From Quillaja saponaria (lineage: Eukaryota > Streptophyta > Magnoliopsida > Fabales > Quillajaceae), in NCBI GenBank assembly GCA_029379385.1, contig CM055611.1:12842062-12906061 (forward strand): a stretch of 64,000 nt of DNA, given 5' to 3'. Every line of letters begins with the position of its first letter. The stretch's first letter is position 1. The position numbers and the translations under genes are program-made. The notes under the pieces are model-generated. The model did no database searches. It saw only the letters and a program-made list of their open reading frames with translations, and was not told where the DNA came from. Positions 10,980 through 22,547 of the stretch are shown piece after piece.

Positions 10980-11435
10980 TGTTAGAAATTCCATGTGTGG
11001 CTACCATTAATTGTATGGTTTTGTTTTAATAATAAAACAGGCTTAAGGTTTGGTCCATTTGAGACATGCTGGTAAAAGCCCATATACTTCATGTGATCAT
11101 TTGGGATAGGGCTTAAGCACACTTTTTATCTGATTAGATGTGGATTGGTAGTAAGAGTGGGCTGAGTGACTTTAGGAGTATTTAATGGGAGGACTCTTAG
11201 GGTTTTATCTGACATGAAATAGCTAGGTCCCCTCTATATATATGCATCTTGCCCCATTGAAAGCTGCCATCAGAAAATACATAGAGTACGGAGAGGAAGA
11301 CCTGGCTGTGTGAGCAATTATTGAGGCATGCTTGGCTGAGATTCCAGATATCCGCTGCTATGGCTTAATTAGGTACGCAAACTTTATTATTAATGTGTTC
11401 TAAATTCATGTATGAGATCCTGTAAAGTTATAACA
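10980..11435 (+). repeat. 5' LTR of the first copia element
   Basis: It begins TGTTAGAAATTCCATGTG and ends AAAGTTATAACA, so it has TG...CA ends. It carries a TATA-like ctctatatatatgc at about 11232-11245 and is preceded by TSD TCTCA. It lacks the atctc insertion present in the 3' copy. Confidence 0.95.
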
Positions 11436-11437
11436 TG

Positions 11438-11450
11438 TGGTATCAGAGCC
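11438..11450 (+). promoter_or_regulatory. Primer-binding site, initiator-Met tRNA type
   Basis: TGGTATCAGAGCC starts two bases after the LTR. It is complementary to the 3' end of plant initiator methionine tRNA, the standard primer of copia elements. Confidence 0.95.
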
Positions 11451-12919
11451 TAATATACATGAATTTAGAACCCTTATATTTATTTCTTTAACATAAAATT
11501 ATAGGGTTCATATAAGTCAGTTTCTTTATACTCAAAATCGAACTCATATATGAATGAAATTGAACCCAATTTGTTAGGTTTTTTAAAGGTCTCATTCATA
11601 TCTTTAATTTGATATATTATTTACGTGATTTCATCAACTGTAAGTCGAGAAATCTGAATTTTAAAATTCAGGTTGTTTTAAAATCGAAATTAAGTTTTTG
11701 ATTTGAGAACTAAGATTTCATGTTGTTTTAATCGATTTAAATCATAGATTTAGATTATGGTATGTTTTATACATAGTCAGTAATCATTCAATGAGTTTAA
11801 TTCGTATTATTTTGAGAAATTGGAATGAAACCCTTATGAAATAGAGTTAGGGTTCATGTCATTGCAATTTCAATTAATTGATGTATAATCTTGATAAAAC
11901 ATGAAATTTTTATGAGGTTATCGTTAGAAGAGTAATTTAAAACAAAACCCACACAAAGTATTTGAGAAAAGACATCAAAATCATCTAAAAAAAGTTAAAT
12001 TTCAGAAACGAGTCGTAACAGACCCGTTTCTGCCTCAACCGGGTCAAACAGAGCCGGCTGGAGGAAGAAGAAGGCCGTGTGGCCTTCTCCCACGCGCGAC
12101 AGTGGCGTGTGTGGTACACGAGCCACTTTCTCCCATCCTAATGTCCCCCAAAATTTTACCAAATTATTTTTTTGAATTTTATAATTTTATGGTATGGTTA
12201 AATTTAGGATATTATGTGCATGATATATTGGTTTGGTTAATGATGTTTTGTTATGTTTCAAACTAATATGGTAGCACATAAATAATTGTTGAGAATTGTT
12301 TAATTTTCATATTTTATATGTTTTGGAGCTGTTGAAAGTAGGTACTCTCCTTAGTTAGAGCTAAATAATTTTGTATTCTCATGTTTTCATAACATGTGTT
12401 AGTGAATGCTTCTATTTTGATTCAATTTTCAACATGTGTTTAATTATCCTTCAAATAATTTTTAAATTGTATTTTGGTTTGAAAGGATATATTATGAGTA
12501 ATTAAATTTTCCCGCTTGAGAAAATCTTATATGTCTGTGTAGGTGGTTGTCACCAAAGTAGTCTATCTATATAGATTTGTAGGATTTTTGAAAGCTATAG
12601 TATGAGATGTTTCTTAAATTATTGTATATAGTTTCCCGCCCAAAGGGGGTTATTATATACTTTAATTTTGGAAAATACATGAAACATATGGTTTGGGGTA
12701 TACCAGCCTAGAAGGTTTATCTGCCCAAAGGGGATAGGCTTTTCGAAAGCTAAGATACTCTAATTTAAGTTTCATGGGTTGATCATGAGATCCTAATAGC
12801 ATGTTACATTCTCTGCCCAAAGGGGAGTTTATGATGATGCACTTTGGATTTATGGAGAATAAATTTTTATTCTTGTTTTTAATTACTCAATTTGTTGACA
12901 TGTTGCATTATTTGTTATT
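11451..12919 (+). other. Untranslated leader of the first copia element, with three GCCCAAAGGGG motifs
   Basis: The leader spans about 1.47 kb between the PBS and gag with no coding frame. GCCCAAAGGGG occurs at 12638-12648, 12723-12733 and 12815-12825, spaced roughly 85-92 bp. Each is a near-palindrome (CCC AAA GGG) that could form a small hairpin. The position fits RNA signals for packaging or dimerisation, but that role is inference. Confidence 0.6.
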
Positions 12920-14272
12920 GAATCAGTCTCCCTAGCTGTTAACAACAATAGTGCTACTATTGAATTGTTGAACGGTTCCAACTTTAAGAAATGGAAGCAA
13001 GATGTTGAATTTGCCTTGGGAATTATGGATATCGATTTAGCTCTACGTAGTGAGAAACTTGCTGATCTTTCTGATATTAGCACTATAGCTCAGAAAGAGG
13101 CTTTTGACAAATGAGAGAGATCAAATAGGTTGAGTTTGACCTACATGAAGAGATCAATCTCTGAACACCTTTTGAGTGGGTTGCCTGAAACTCAAAATGC
13201 CAAAGACTTCATGAAAGCTATGGGGGATAGTTACAAGGTATCTGATAATGCTGAGACTGGAAAGCTAATAAATGATCTAGCGGGTATGAGATATGAAAAT
13301 GGAACTGGGGTTCGGGAATTCATTCTCAAAATGGTTCATGTACAAACTAAGCTTAAAAACAAAGAAATTTTAATCCCTGATAGTTTTGTGGTTCATCATT
13401 CTCTCAATTCCTTACCACTTGACTTCTCCCAAATCAAAGCTGCCTATAATACCCAAAATGAAACCTGGACCATCAATGACCTTATCTCTAAGTGTGTGGC
13501 TGAGGAGGATAAGCTTAAGAAAGAAAAGAGTGAAACCGCACTTTTTGTTTCCCATTCCAAGCCTAGTTCTACTAAGGGTGGTCAAGGTAAGTCTAAATCT
13601 ACTCATCATAAGAAAACTCAAGATGCGAAAGGGCATGGTACTGGTCAGAAATCTGTTGTGGGTGGTCCTAAGGCTGCCATTAAAAAGGACATAACATGTT
13701 TCTTTTGCAAAAAGAGAGGTCATATGAAAGCAGACTGCTTCAAATTAAAATCCCGATTAGAAAAGAAAAATAAACAAGAAGGTAACTCACTTGCTTTTGT
13801 TTGTTTTGAATCCAATTTAGTTAATGTCCCATCAAATTCTTGGTGGCTTGACAGTGGTGCAACTATTCATGTTACTTGTACCATGCAAGGGTTCAAACAT
13901 AAAAGGAAGTCAAGTGATTTAGAGGCAAAGCTTAGTTTCGGGAATGATGTCGAAGTTGAAGTCGAGTCCATAGGAATCGTCTCTTTAATATTAGAAAGTG
14001 GTTTTGAACTTGTTTTGGAAAACACATTTTATGTACCCTCTTTTAGGCGGAATTTGATTTCAGTTTCCTTGTTGGACAAAATTGGTTATTCCTTTAATTT
14101 TGGTAATTCAAAAGTTCAGTTGCTTTTAAATTCTAAAATTCTTGGAGGGTGTGTTTTGTCTAATGGTTTATATAGAATGTGTTTAGCACCCTTAAATATT
14201 AATTCCTCTTTAAATACTGAAAAAGTTGTTTTCAAAAGATCTTTAATTAAAGAGAAATTCTCAATGCTTTAA
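12920..14272 (+). pseudogene. Copia gag and protease
   Basis: The gag frame is readable from about 12920 (ATIELLNGSNFKKWKQDVEF, the copia gag start). It is broken by TGA at 13112-13114, probably a former Trp codon, and then runs open from 13130. It has the UBN2-type capsid region (ISEHLLSGLPE, LINDLAGMRYENG) and a zinc knuckle CFFCKKRGHMKADC (CX2CX4HX4C, about 13699-13740). The protease active site follows, WWLDSGATIHVT (about 13840-13875). The frame stops at 14270-14272, just before the pre-integrase box. Gag coats the element RNA and protease processes the polyprotein. No in-frame ATG is left at the gag start. Confidence 0.9.
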
Positions 14273-15340
14273 CATAAGCATTTGGGTCACATATCAAGGG
14301 AAAGAGTTGAAAGACTCATTAAGGATGGTATCCTACCATCACTTGATTTTGATTACTTGGAAACTTGTGTTGATTGTATTAGAGGTAAACTGACTAAGAC
14401 AAAGAAAAATGGGTCAACCCGTAGTTCAGAACTTTTAGAGATCATTCACACTAATATTAGTGGACCATATTCCAACACTTTATGTAAAAACTGTTATTTC
14501 ATTACTTTCATTGATGATTTTTTCCAGTTTTGGTTTTCTGTACTTGATTAAAGAAAAATTTGATTCTCTTGATAATAAATTTATAATTTTCAAAACTGAA
14601 GTTGAAAAACAATTAGGAAAAGTCATTAAAATTGTAAGATCTGACCGTGGAGGTGAGTACTATGGAAAACATGGAGTTGATGGACAATATATAGGACCGT
14701 TTGCCAAGTACTTACAAGAGTGTGGGATTGTTGCCCAATATACCATGCCTGGTAGCCCTGAACAAAATGGTGTGGCCGAAAGGCGTAATCACACCCTTAA
14801 GGACATGATGAGTAGGTCAAACTTGCCTGAATATCTTTGGGGGAAGCCATTAAAACTGCCTTGTACATCCTTAATAGGGTTCCCAATAAAGTGGTGCCTA
14901 AAACACCTTTTGAGTTGTGGATTGGGAGAAAGCCTAGCTTAAACCGTTTTCGTGTTTGGGGGTGTCCAGCTGAAGTGAGAATCTATAACCCAAATGAGAG
15001 GATAACCGACCCTAGATCTACCCGCTGTTACTTTATTGGTTATCCAGATCACTCTAAAGGATACAGGTTCTATTGCCCCGCACAAGGAGCCAAAGTAGTG
15101 GAATCACAAACTGCCAAGTTCTTGGAATTTGATGTTGCTGAGTTGGAAAAATCTTCACCTTTAGATCAGGGAGAGCGAAATGAGGATGTTACTATTCCAT
15201 TATATGATCTGTCAGAAGCTACTGTTTCTGTGCCTGTTGTGAGAACAAGTGATGGGGGGGGAAGTAAATGAACAAGCTGAAGTAGCACCACCTGTTCCCA
15301 CTGATGCTATTGCACCTGTTCCTAATGAAGCTCCTTAGTA
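14273..15340 (+). pseudogene. Copia integrase
   Basis: It begins with the pre-integrase zinc-binding box (HKHLGHISRERV, then CVDCIRGK). The catalytic core follows: HTNISGPY, RSDRGGEYYG and PEQNGVAERRN. The first catalytic aspartate is changed to Asn (HTN for the usual HTD), while the second Asp and the Glu box are kept. Frameshifts occur near 14520 (T run) and near 14840 (G run), and another in a run of eight G near 15255. A stop near 15336-15338 follows. The core is followed by the GKKP-type region (IGRKPSLNRFRVWGC). Integrase would insert the cDNA; this copy cannot. Confidence 0.9.
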
Positions 15341-15479
15341 ACAGAATCTAGTTGCACAAATACCTGTTAGAAGGTCTGAACGACAGAGAATGCATGCTAT
15401 TTCTGATGACTTCATTGTGTATTTGGGTGAAATTGATTATGATGTTGGTCATATTGTTGATCCCACTACATATGGAGAA

Positions 15480-16300
15480 GCTGTCTCCAGTCCATAGTCA
15501 GACAAGTGGATTGAAGCCATGAGAGAAGAGATGCAATCTATGGTACATAATGGTGTATGGGAGTTGGTTGCACTTCCAAAGGGTTGCAGACCCATTAGGT
15601 GCAAGTGGGTTTACAAGACCAAGAAAGATTCAAAGGGAAAAATTGAACGTTTCAAAGCAAGACTTGTAGCTAAAGGTTTTTCTCAAAGAGAAGGTGTGGG
15701 CTTTAGTGAAACTTTCTCTCCTATCTCAACTAAAGACTCTCTTAGGGTCATCATGGCACTTGTGGCTCATTTTGATTTTGAGTTACATCAAATGGATGTC
15801 AAGACAGCCTTCTTGAATGGAGATCTTGCTGAAGAGGTTTATATGGTTCAACCTGAAGGTTTTAAAGAAGATGGAGAGAGTGAACTTGTTTGTAGACTCA
15901 CGAAGTCTATCTGTGGTCTAAAATAAGCATCTCGACAGTGGTTTTTGAAGTTTGATGAAGTAATCACCTCTCTTGGTTTTACTGAAAACAAGATTGATCA
16001 GTGCATATATCTCTAGGTTAGTGGGAGTAAATTTATCATACTGGTTTTATACATTGATGATATTTTGCTTGCCAGTAGTGATGTTGGATTATTTCATGAG
16101 ACAAAATTGATGTTATCTAAGACTTTTGACATGAAAGATCTTGGGGAAGCATCATTTGTTAGGTCTTTCTCAGCGAACATACATTGATCGTGTGCTCAAT
16201 AGGTTTAACATGCATAAATATAAGCCTGGGGATGTACTAGTTGTCAAGGGTGATAGATTCAACTTGGATCAGTGTCCTGTTAATGATTTTTAGAGGGAGT
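15480..16300 (+). pseudogene. Copia reverse transcriptase
   Basis: The frame carries WIEAMREEMQSM, RCKWVYKTKKDSKG, RFKARLVAKGFSQ, HQMDVKTAFLNGDL, the box GLK*ASRQW, and YIDDILLAS. The last two hold the catalytic Asp pair. Stops that look like C to T changes at Gln codons lie near 15496, 15923 and 16015, and another near 16291. A small deletion or shift lies near 16150, before SQRTYIDRVL. It follows integrase, the diagnostic copia order. Confidence 0.9.
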
Positions 16301-16302
16301 TC

Positions 16303-17034
16303 ATGAAGAATGTACCTTATGCTAGTGCAGTTGGAAGCTTGTTGTATGCTCATGTTTGCACCAGACCTGACATTGCTTTTGTAGTGGGAGTTCTTGGTAG
16401 ATATCAGTCAAACCGAGGTCTAGAACATTGGGTTGTTGCGAAGAAAGTTATGAGGTATTTGCAAAGGACCAAGGATTTTATACTGGTATATAGAAAGGTT
16501 GATCATCTTGAGTTGATTGGTTACTCTGATTCTGACTTTGCTGGTTGCAAGGATGATCTGAAATCCACATCATGATACATTTTCATGTTAGCTAGGGGAG
16601 TTGTATCTTGGAAAAGTTCTAAACAGACAATCACTGCTTCTTCCACTATGCAAGCTGAGTTCGTTGCTTGTTATGGAGCATCGACACAGGGTATATGGTT
16701 GAAGAACATGATAGCCTGTCTTGGTGTGGTTGATTTGATTTCTAGACCTCTTAAAATTTACTGTGACAACAGTTCTGCTGTGTTCTTTTCAAAAAACAAC
16801 AAGAACTCTAGTGCATCGAAAGCTATAGATATTAAGTATCTGGCTACTAGGGATTTAGTGAAAAAGGGAGACATTGTGTTTGAATGTATTGAAACAGAAA
16901 AAATGTTAGTAGATCCTTTAACCAAAGGACTTGGGACTGGGTTTTCAAAAGTCATGTTGATAACATGTGTATTGTGGAATCCTTTGATGTTTTTGGTTAG
17001 TAGGAGTGTGTATTATTTTATTCAAACTAGCTAG
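16303..17034 (+). pseudogene. Copia RNase H and end of pol
   Basis: It has the connecting region (YASAVGSLLYAHVCTRPDIA) and then the RNase H boxes: GYSDSDFAGCKDDLKSTS, ASSTMQAEFVA, YCDNSSAV and DIKYL. The terminal DPLTKGL motif follows. A single TGA at 16573-16575 replaces the Gly codon after KSTS, so two open pieces flank it. Otherwise this is the best preserved part of the element. Confidence 0.9.
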
Positions 17035-17663
17035 CATGTTATATATGCTATTTTATGTTTGTTTACATCCTTGTTGTATAGTATGTTTTATTAATGAAAA
17101 TAATAGTTATTTTCATTATGATATGATTGATATTGTATGTGCACATATGGTTATTTATGACATGTAATTGCATTAAAATCTTAAGACTTTGTGTTTGTCT
17201 TAAGTGTGACGGTTTTGTCAATTTGGAGATATGTCTCAAATGACACTGATTGGATATCTCGAGATGGTTGTTGAGACATACAAGCTTAAAATTAAGCTTA
17301 AGTGATTTCTAGTGCTTTGGAAAGCATCCAGTTTTAATGAAATCACTGGAGGACCGACAATGAAAATAGCATATGTTGATCACATTTAGATGCTATTTTT
17401 CTTACCACACTACCACATCTAGATCCATTGCAGATTAGGTTGTTGGCATTTGTAACCATGGATTGGTCTTGTGTCGTTTAAGTGGCACAATGATTGCCAT
17501 GATTCGGTGTTAATAACTTAGTTGGGCTGGATTGTTTGAAGTGCGTCTCAGGACCTTAAATTTTTCTTTTAAAATTGTGGCCACATAAAAGTTACACCTT
17601 GCCCGAGAGTCGTTTTCTAAAAATATGTTTTTCAAAATTTTTAAAACTACAATTAATGATTGC

Positions 17664-17676
17664 CCAAGTGGGAGAA
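17664..17676 (+). promoter_or_regulatory. Polypurine tract of the first copia element
   Basis: The purine-rich aagtgggagaa sits directly before the 3' LTR start TGTTAG. It is the expected primer site for plus-strand DNA. Confidence 0.75.
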
Positions 17677-18140
17677 TGTTAGAAATTCCATGTGTGGGCT
17701 GCTATTAATTGTATGGTTTTGTTTTAATAATAAAAAGGGTTTAAGGTTTGGTCCATTTGAGACATGCTAGTAAAAGCCCATATAGTTTATGTGATCATTT
17801 GGGATAGGGCTTAAGCATGCTTTTTATCTAATTAGATGTGGATTGGCAGTAAGTGTGGGCTGAGTGACTTTAGGAGTCTTTAATGGGAGGACTCTTAGGG
17901 TTTTATCTGACATGAAATAGCTAGGTCCCATCTCCTCTCTATATATATGCATCTTGCCCTATTGAAAGCTGCCATCAGAAAATACATAGAGTACGAAGAG
18001 GAAGACCTAGCTGTGTGAGCAATTATTAAGGCGTGCTTGACTGAGATTCCAGATATCCGCTGCTATGGCTCAATCAGGTACGCAAACTTTATTATTAATG
18101 TGTTCTAAATTCATGTATGAGATCCTGTAAAGTTATAACA
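17677..18140 (+). repeat. 3' LTR of the first copia element
   Basis: This 464-bp copy has the same TGTTAGAAATTCC...TTATAACA ends as the 5' LTR. It is followed by TSD TCTCA (18141-18145). It has an extra atctc near 17930. Confidence 0.95.
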
Positions 18141-18145
18141 TCTCA

Positions 18146-19234
18146 TGCTCTCAACAGATTAAGCTAGATTGATTTCTCGTATCCTCTATCACTGCTCACC
18201 TTCATCCTTGCCCAACGGTTGTTCTTGCACTTGCATCCCAAGACAGAATCAGAATTTTTATATAGTTCAAATGACAACATGCATGATATTAATATTTTTA
18301 TTTAAAATTAAAAATTTTGTATTAATAATTTATTTTCTTATCCTAAATCTCTCTATTTAATTTGATTATCGTGGAAGTATAATTACCAGAACAATCGTGG
18401 AAGTTTCAAAAGTCACGTAAAAAAAGTATGGGCAAAACCTATTTTAACTGTCTTTAAACAATACGTAATGACTGAATAGCAAGATCAAAATACCACCAAA
18501 GACCTATATTTCTTAAGAGGAAATAATAAACGTGATCATCCTTTATTTTTTTCTTTTCTCTTATTGTTAGTACCATAAAAGCACGTGGAGCATGAATAGT
18601 ACAGGCAGTGCACCACAAGTATTCCAACTTTAGAAATATGTCTATTACATACAAAGAAAATGGATTGATTTTTACCACTTTTATTCATACGAGCTCTCCT
18701 TTTCACTAAGAACACCTACTAATTTTATCTGCAAAGAGTTCTTGGGAGTTCGCCTTGAACTTAACTCCCATCCCCATTGTGTAGGTACTTTAGACAAGAC
18801 AAATAGTTTGCCAAATTGTCATTACTGCGATGCAATAACACTTGAAATACTCAAACTATTTTTCATGCAATTTTTACTGCATATTAAGTTGACATGAGAA
18901 TGTCGAGATAATAATACAAACCTACAAAAGTAGTTGCATGTTGTTCTTGGTGTACAACAAGGTTCCATGAGAAAGTCCTTCGTCGTAAAATGGTAATGGC
19001 AAATAAAAGCAACTGTAAATTGGATCGATTGCTCGTTGGAGCTTTAACGCTCATCTACCATTTTAGATTTTAAAATATTAAGAAAGACAAAGAAACACAT
19101 ATGTATGTGGTTCAGCTATAAGGCTTAGTCCATAAGATGAGAGATTATGATATTCTTTCATGAAATAGAAACACTCAGCTTACACCCTCAACTCACTCAA
19201 TCAGTATAATACTGGTACTTCCTATTTATAAGGA
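18146..19234. other. Intergenic spacer between the copia element and the chromovirus
   Basis: No recognisable gene is present. It holds one short exon-like segment at 18919-18990 (listed separately). The minus-strand frame at 18454-18678 is not protein-like. Confidence 0.6.
18919..18990 (-). repeat. Exon-like duplicated segment, copy 1
   Basis: Read on the minus strand it encodes TTKDFLMEPCCTPRTTCNYF and is followed by a GT dinucleotide (gtag|gtttgt) that could be a splice donor. About 79% of 70 bases match 27758-27829 by eye count, in the same strand and the same reading frame. The parent gene or repeat is not recognised. Confidence 0.45.
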
Positions 19235-19239
19235 TCACT

Positions 19240-22200
19240 TGTGATGACCCATAATTTTACTTGTGACTAAATCATAGATTCGAGTCTTGTGTTGAGACCG
19301 CAAACTCACTAGATTAATTTTAGTGAGTTTCCTAAAATTTATTTGAATATTTTTTAAGCAAATAATTTTTTTTTTATATACCCTAATATTATTATTGACA
19401 AAATAACTGTTTTCATATATTAAATATATCAGTTTCTCTAGGATTTAAGAGAAAAATATTCATTTATTACTATCAATTATGATAAAGTATTTAAATAGTA
19501 TGCCTCTTTTATAATTTCAAAACTCTTATGTACCACACAAATGAAAATTTGAAACGTGTCCTTTTATTGACCACGCTTTTGCTCTTCACCAAGAGACTAC
19601 ACTTTACCATTCTTTTCTTGTCTTCCCCATCACTTCCATACGCCACATAAAAAAACAAAAACCCACACTTTGTATGTATTTTCCACTACAAGCCGCACCA
19701 TCAGTTGTCCTTTCCTCACATTCTTGCTCTTTACATGGTTAAGTGGATATAAATTCAAGAAAAGAAGGTGAGGGATTTCATATGATGCTTTTAGTTCCTT
19801 TATTTATTTTCGTTCCCTTTCAATTGCCTTTTCTGTTTTTGTTTTTCTATACAATGTCTTTCTTGTTCTTTTTTTTGTTCCATTTTTTTATATCCAACTC
19901 CATTGAAAGTCTAATGTAGATTTTCACCTCTATTTCACTTCTCAAGCTAAGTTCATGTTACTTGGCATTTTAAATCCCTAAATTATCATATTCCTTTAAC
20001 AATTACACAAATATATTTAATTTAAAATTATATATACACACTCATATATATATATATTATATAATTATATTATTTTAGTGGCCTACTTCCTTGTAAACAT
20101 TCATATGAACAGCCAAAGAGTTATTATATATATAAACTCCTACTTATAAAGATTGGGTAAACAAAGATTAATTAATTCTATTAGAATTTTTGCAACAGAT
20201 CATATAAATTGGTATTCATTACAGTTTTTCATGTCTCCCCTGTTTTGATCCTATAATCCTATCTAATGTACCATGCTATAATAATGAAGGCTTAATCCCA
20301 CTCGAATATCCCCCTGTTTACTGAGCCATAAGAATGGTGATTTACCAACTAACTACTATGTCTGCATAAACAACATCAATCTAGTATATCCTTCGCATAT
20401 GAAACCAATATGTTAGTTTAGAAACGGAGGGATGTGAAACTATATATATTCGTAATTTGTTTATGTTGAATTATACCTATTTATTTTATTTAAATAAGAT
20501 AATATGATTAAATATCCTATGTGATTTTATTATATTCAAAATGGTGTTATTAGATTCAAACCTTGTATTATAATTTATACTTTTCTATACTTAGCTCACT
20601 AGAATTGTTACTAACAAAGTCCACTTATTTGGATTTGGGTTACTTCAAATTGTTTCCCTTTTTCCTTGAAATTTGGTTGATGTTAATTGTAAATGAAATT
20701 AATTTGGGTTTGGGATTTGAGGGGAACTCATTGCTTCTATTCCTTGGTTATTCAGTTTAGTTCCTAAAGGGTGGTTGAATCTCTTTATTTACTTGAATTA
20801 TCTTTTTGTAATTGTTCTAGACTTGTTGGACATTTCTGCACTTCCATTTGGTGACTTTAGGTTCCTAGTATTTTTGGAAGCTTCACTTGTATTGTGAGTG
20901 GATAGTTCCTAGAATAGTTTTTTATTGCACTCACCACGTACATCACTACTTCTTGTAAAAACATGTTTTACTTAAACTTGACTTTTGACCTTTTAAGATT
21001 TTCCAAACTAGTTTTTAAGTAAACGATTTTGAAAATACATTTGAACTATCAAACATTTTAAAGATCCATTTTGAATCACTAATGAGTACATGGATATCAT
21101 TATTAGTTATTTTACATTCTTCAACATAGTTATTGGGAACAAACACTTTAACATTTTATTCTCTAATATTTGATAAGTGTCATTTGACATATGCTTTGAA
21201 TATATATTAAAAGTAATATTGCCACTTAGAATGAAAGTTGATTTATGCTATTTTGACTATTGATTTACAACTTTATTTGATCACTTTGGATTTGATCGAC
21301 TTATTCGTTTGAAATGTAAATATCGAAATATTTGTTATTGGATAATGATATTGGAGATGCTTCCATTGATTTTCTTAGTTTTCATCTCGGTATAACTTTA
21401 TTATTCAAGTATTCTATTTTTTGTTTGGATTGCTTTATGGAAAAGTACTTGTCAGAACACCATAGCTAACGAGTTATAGTTAGCTTATGTGCACATAATA
21501 TATTTTTCAGATATGGTATCTAGTTAGGAGGGATGCCTTAATCCCCATGTGTAGGGGTTTGGCATTGACTCATTGTAACCTACGAATTTGACGATTTGTA
21601 TTAAAATTGATGGATTTGACACCCTAGTTAGCAGGGGTTTGGCTCTGACTCATTGTACTCTATGGGTACTTCAGTTTGCTAAATCTGACAATATATAATG
21701 CCTACAGGAGCTTTTCATAAAATGGTTGTGACAAATGATTTATTTTTATTGTTTTAAGATTCCTGTTATAATTCTTTCATGAAATGGTTGTAGACAACAG
21801 TTTATTTATTTCTTTTTCAAATGTGTCATTGTATCTTATGTAAACTGATTATTGATGAAATATTCGTGTTTTGGCTTGTTTCCCTGATTTCTATATTATG
21901 TACTTTCTACTCACTAAGTCTTTGTGACTCACCCTTGTTAGTTTGATATTTTGTTTTCAGATAGCTGATCTTGGATTCCGAGTTTTAAGTCGAGAAAAGT
22001 GTCCGTGTGGAGTTTCTTTTAGTATTGCCTACCATTTGTTTCAGCTTGGGCTTAGCTGCACTTATATCACTTTGTGTCTAGATGTTTGTATCTATATATT
22101 TGTAATTTAAGCTCTACTGTAATCTTATTATGGGATTTGTTTCTATTTAGATATGTGCTTTCGGTCATGGATAACCATTTGTGTATTAAAATGTTGTTCT

Positions 22201-22355
22201 CTCAAGTTTGCAGTTATAGTCTGAGTTTTAGTTTTAAATAGACCATTGCAGTTTGGTTTCATTTTCGAGAACCTTTGTAGGTTTGTTGGGGTCATGGTGG
22301 GCCTATATTCACCTTGATCCATTCACCGGTCATGGCCCCTATTTGGCTCTTGACA
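19240..22355 (+). repeat. 5' LTR of the chromovirus (about 3.1 kb)
   Basis: It starts TGTGATGACCC and ends CTCTTGACA, a decayed version of the family ends TGTCACGACCC/GGGTCGTGACA; the 3' LTR end GGGTCGTGACA is better kept. The box ctcactaagtctttgtgactcaccc near 21910-21935 is shared, on the minus strand, with the LTR copies at about 29470, 41285 and 50210. The 66-codon frame at 20563 is not protein-like. Confidence 0.85.
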
Positions 22356-22359
22356 AAGT

Positions 22360-22372
22360 TGGTATCAATGCC
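22360..22372 (+). promoter_or_regulatory. Primer-binding site of the chromovirus
   Basis: TGGTATCAATGCC lies five bases after the LTR. It is a slightly decayed form of TGGTATCAGAGCC, the initiator-Met tRNA site common in this clade. Confidence 0.85.
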
Positions 22373-22547
22373 TAGGTTTCATTTCTGGTTGTCAGTGTAG
22401 CTTAGGATTCATATTCGTTCTTCAAGTCATCATTGTTATTTATGCTTTTCTTGTTCACTTCTTGCTATTATGATAGATGAGTTCCTGGAGTTTATTGGGT
22501 GATTGATGAATTGTTTGCTTTGTTTGACATTAGTGCTTAAGTGACGA

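Larger units (their letters stand above)
10980..18140 (+). mobile_element. Full-length, inactive Ty1/copia retrotransposon
   Basis: This 7161-bp element has LTRs at 10980-11435 and 17677-18140, flanked by the 5-bp target duplication TCTCA (10975-10979 and 18141-18145). A methionine-tRNA PBS, a long leader, gag, protease, integrase, reverse transcriptase, RNase H and a purine-rich tract follow in copia order. I count about 22 substitutions between the LTRs over roughly 455 aligned bases, plus small indels. That is about 5% divergence and indicates an insertion that is not recent. Gag-pol has many C to T stops and several frameshifts. The copia lineage was not settled. Confidence 0.95.

Noticed and set aside
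14500..15340. Programmed frameshifting in the copia integrase
   Set aside because: The element has many stops elsewhere, and the shifts lie in T and G runs at non-conserved positions, so ordinary decay or sequence error explains them better.
20563..20760. Possible small membrane protein
   Set aside because: It lies within the chromovirus 5' LTR and its hydrophobic composition is expected from T-rich DNA.
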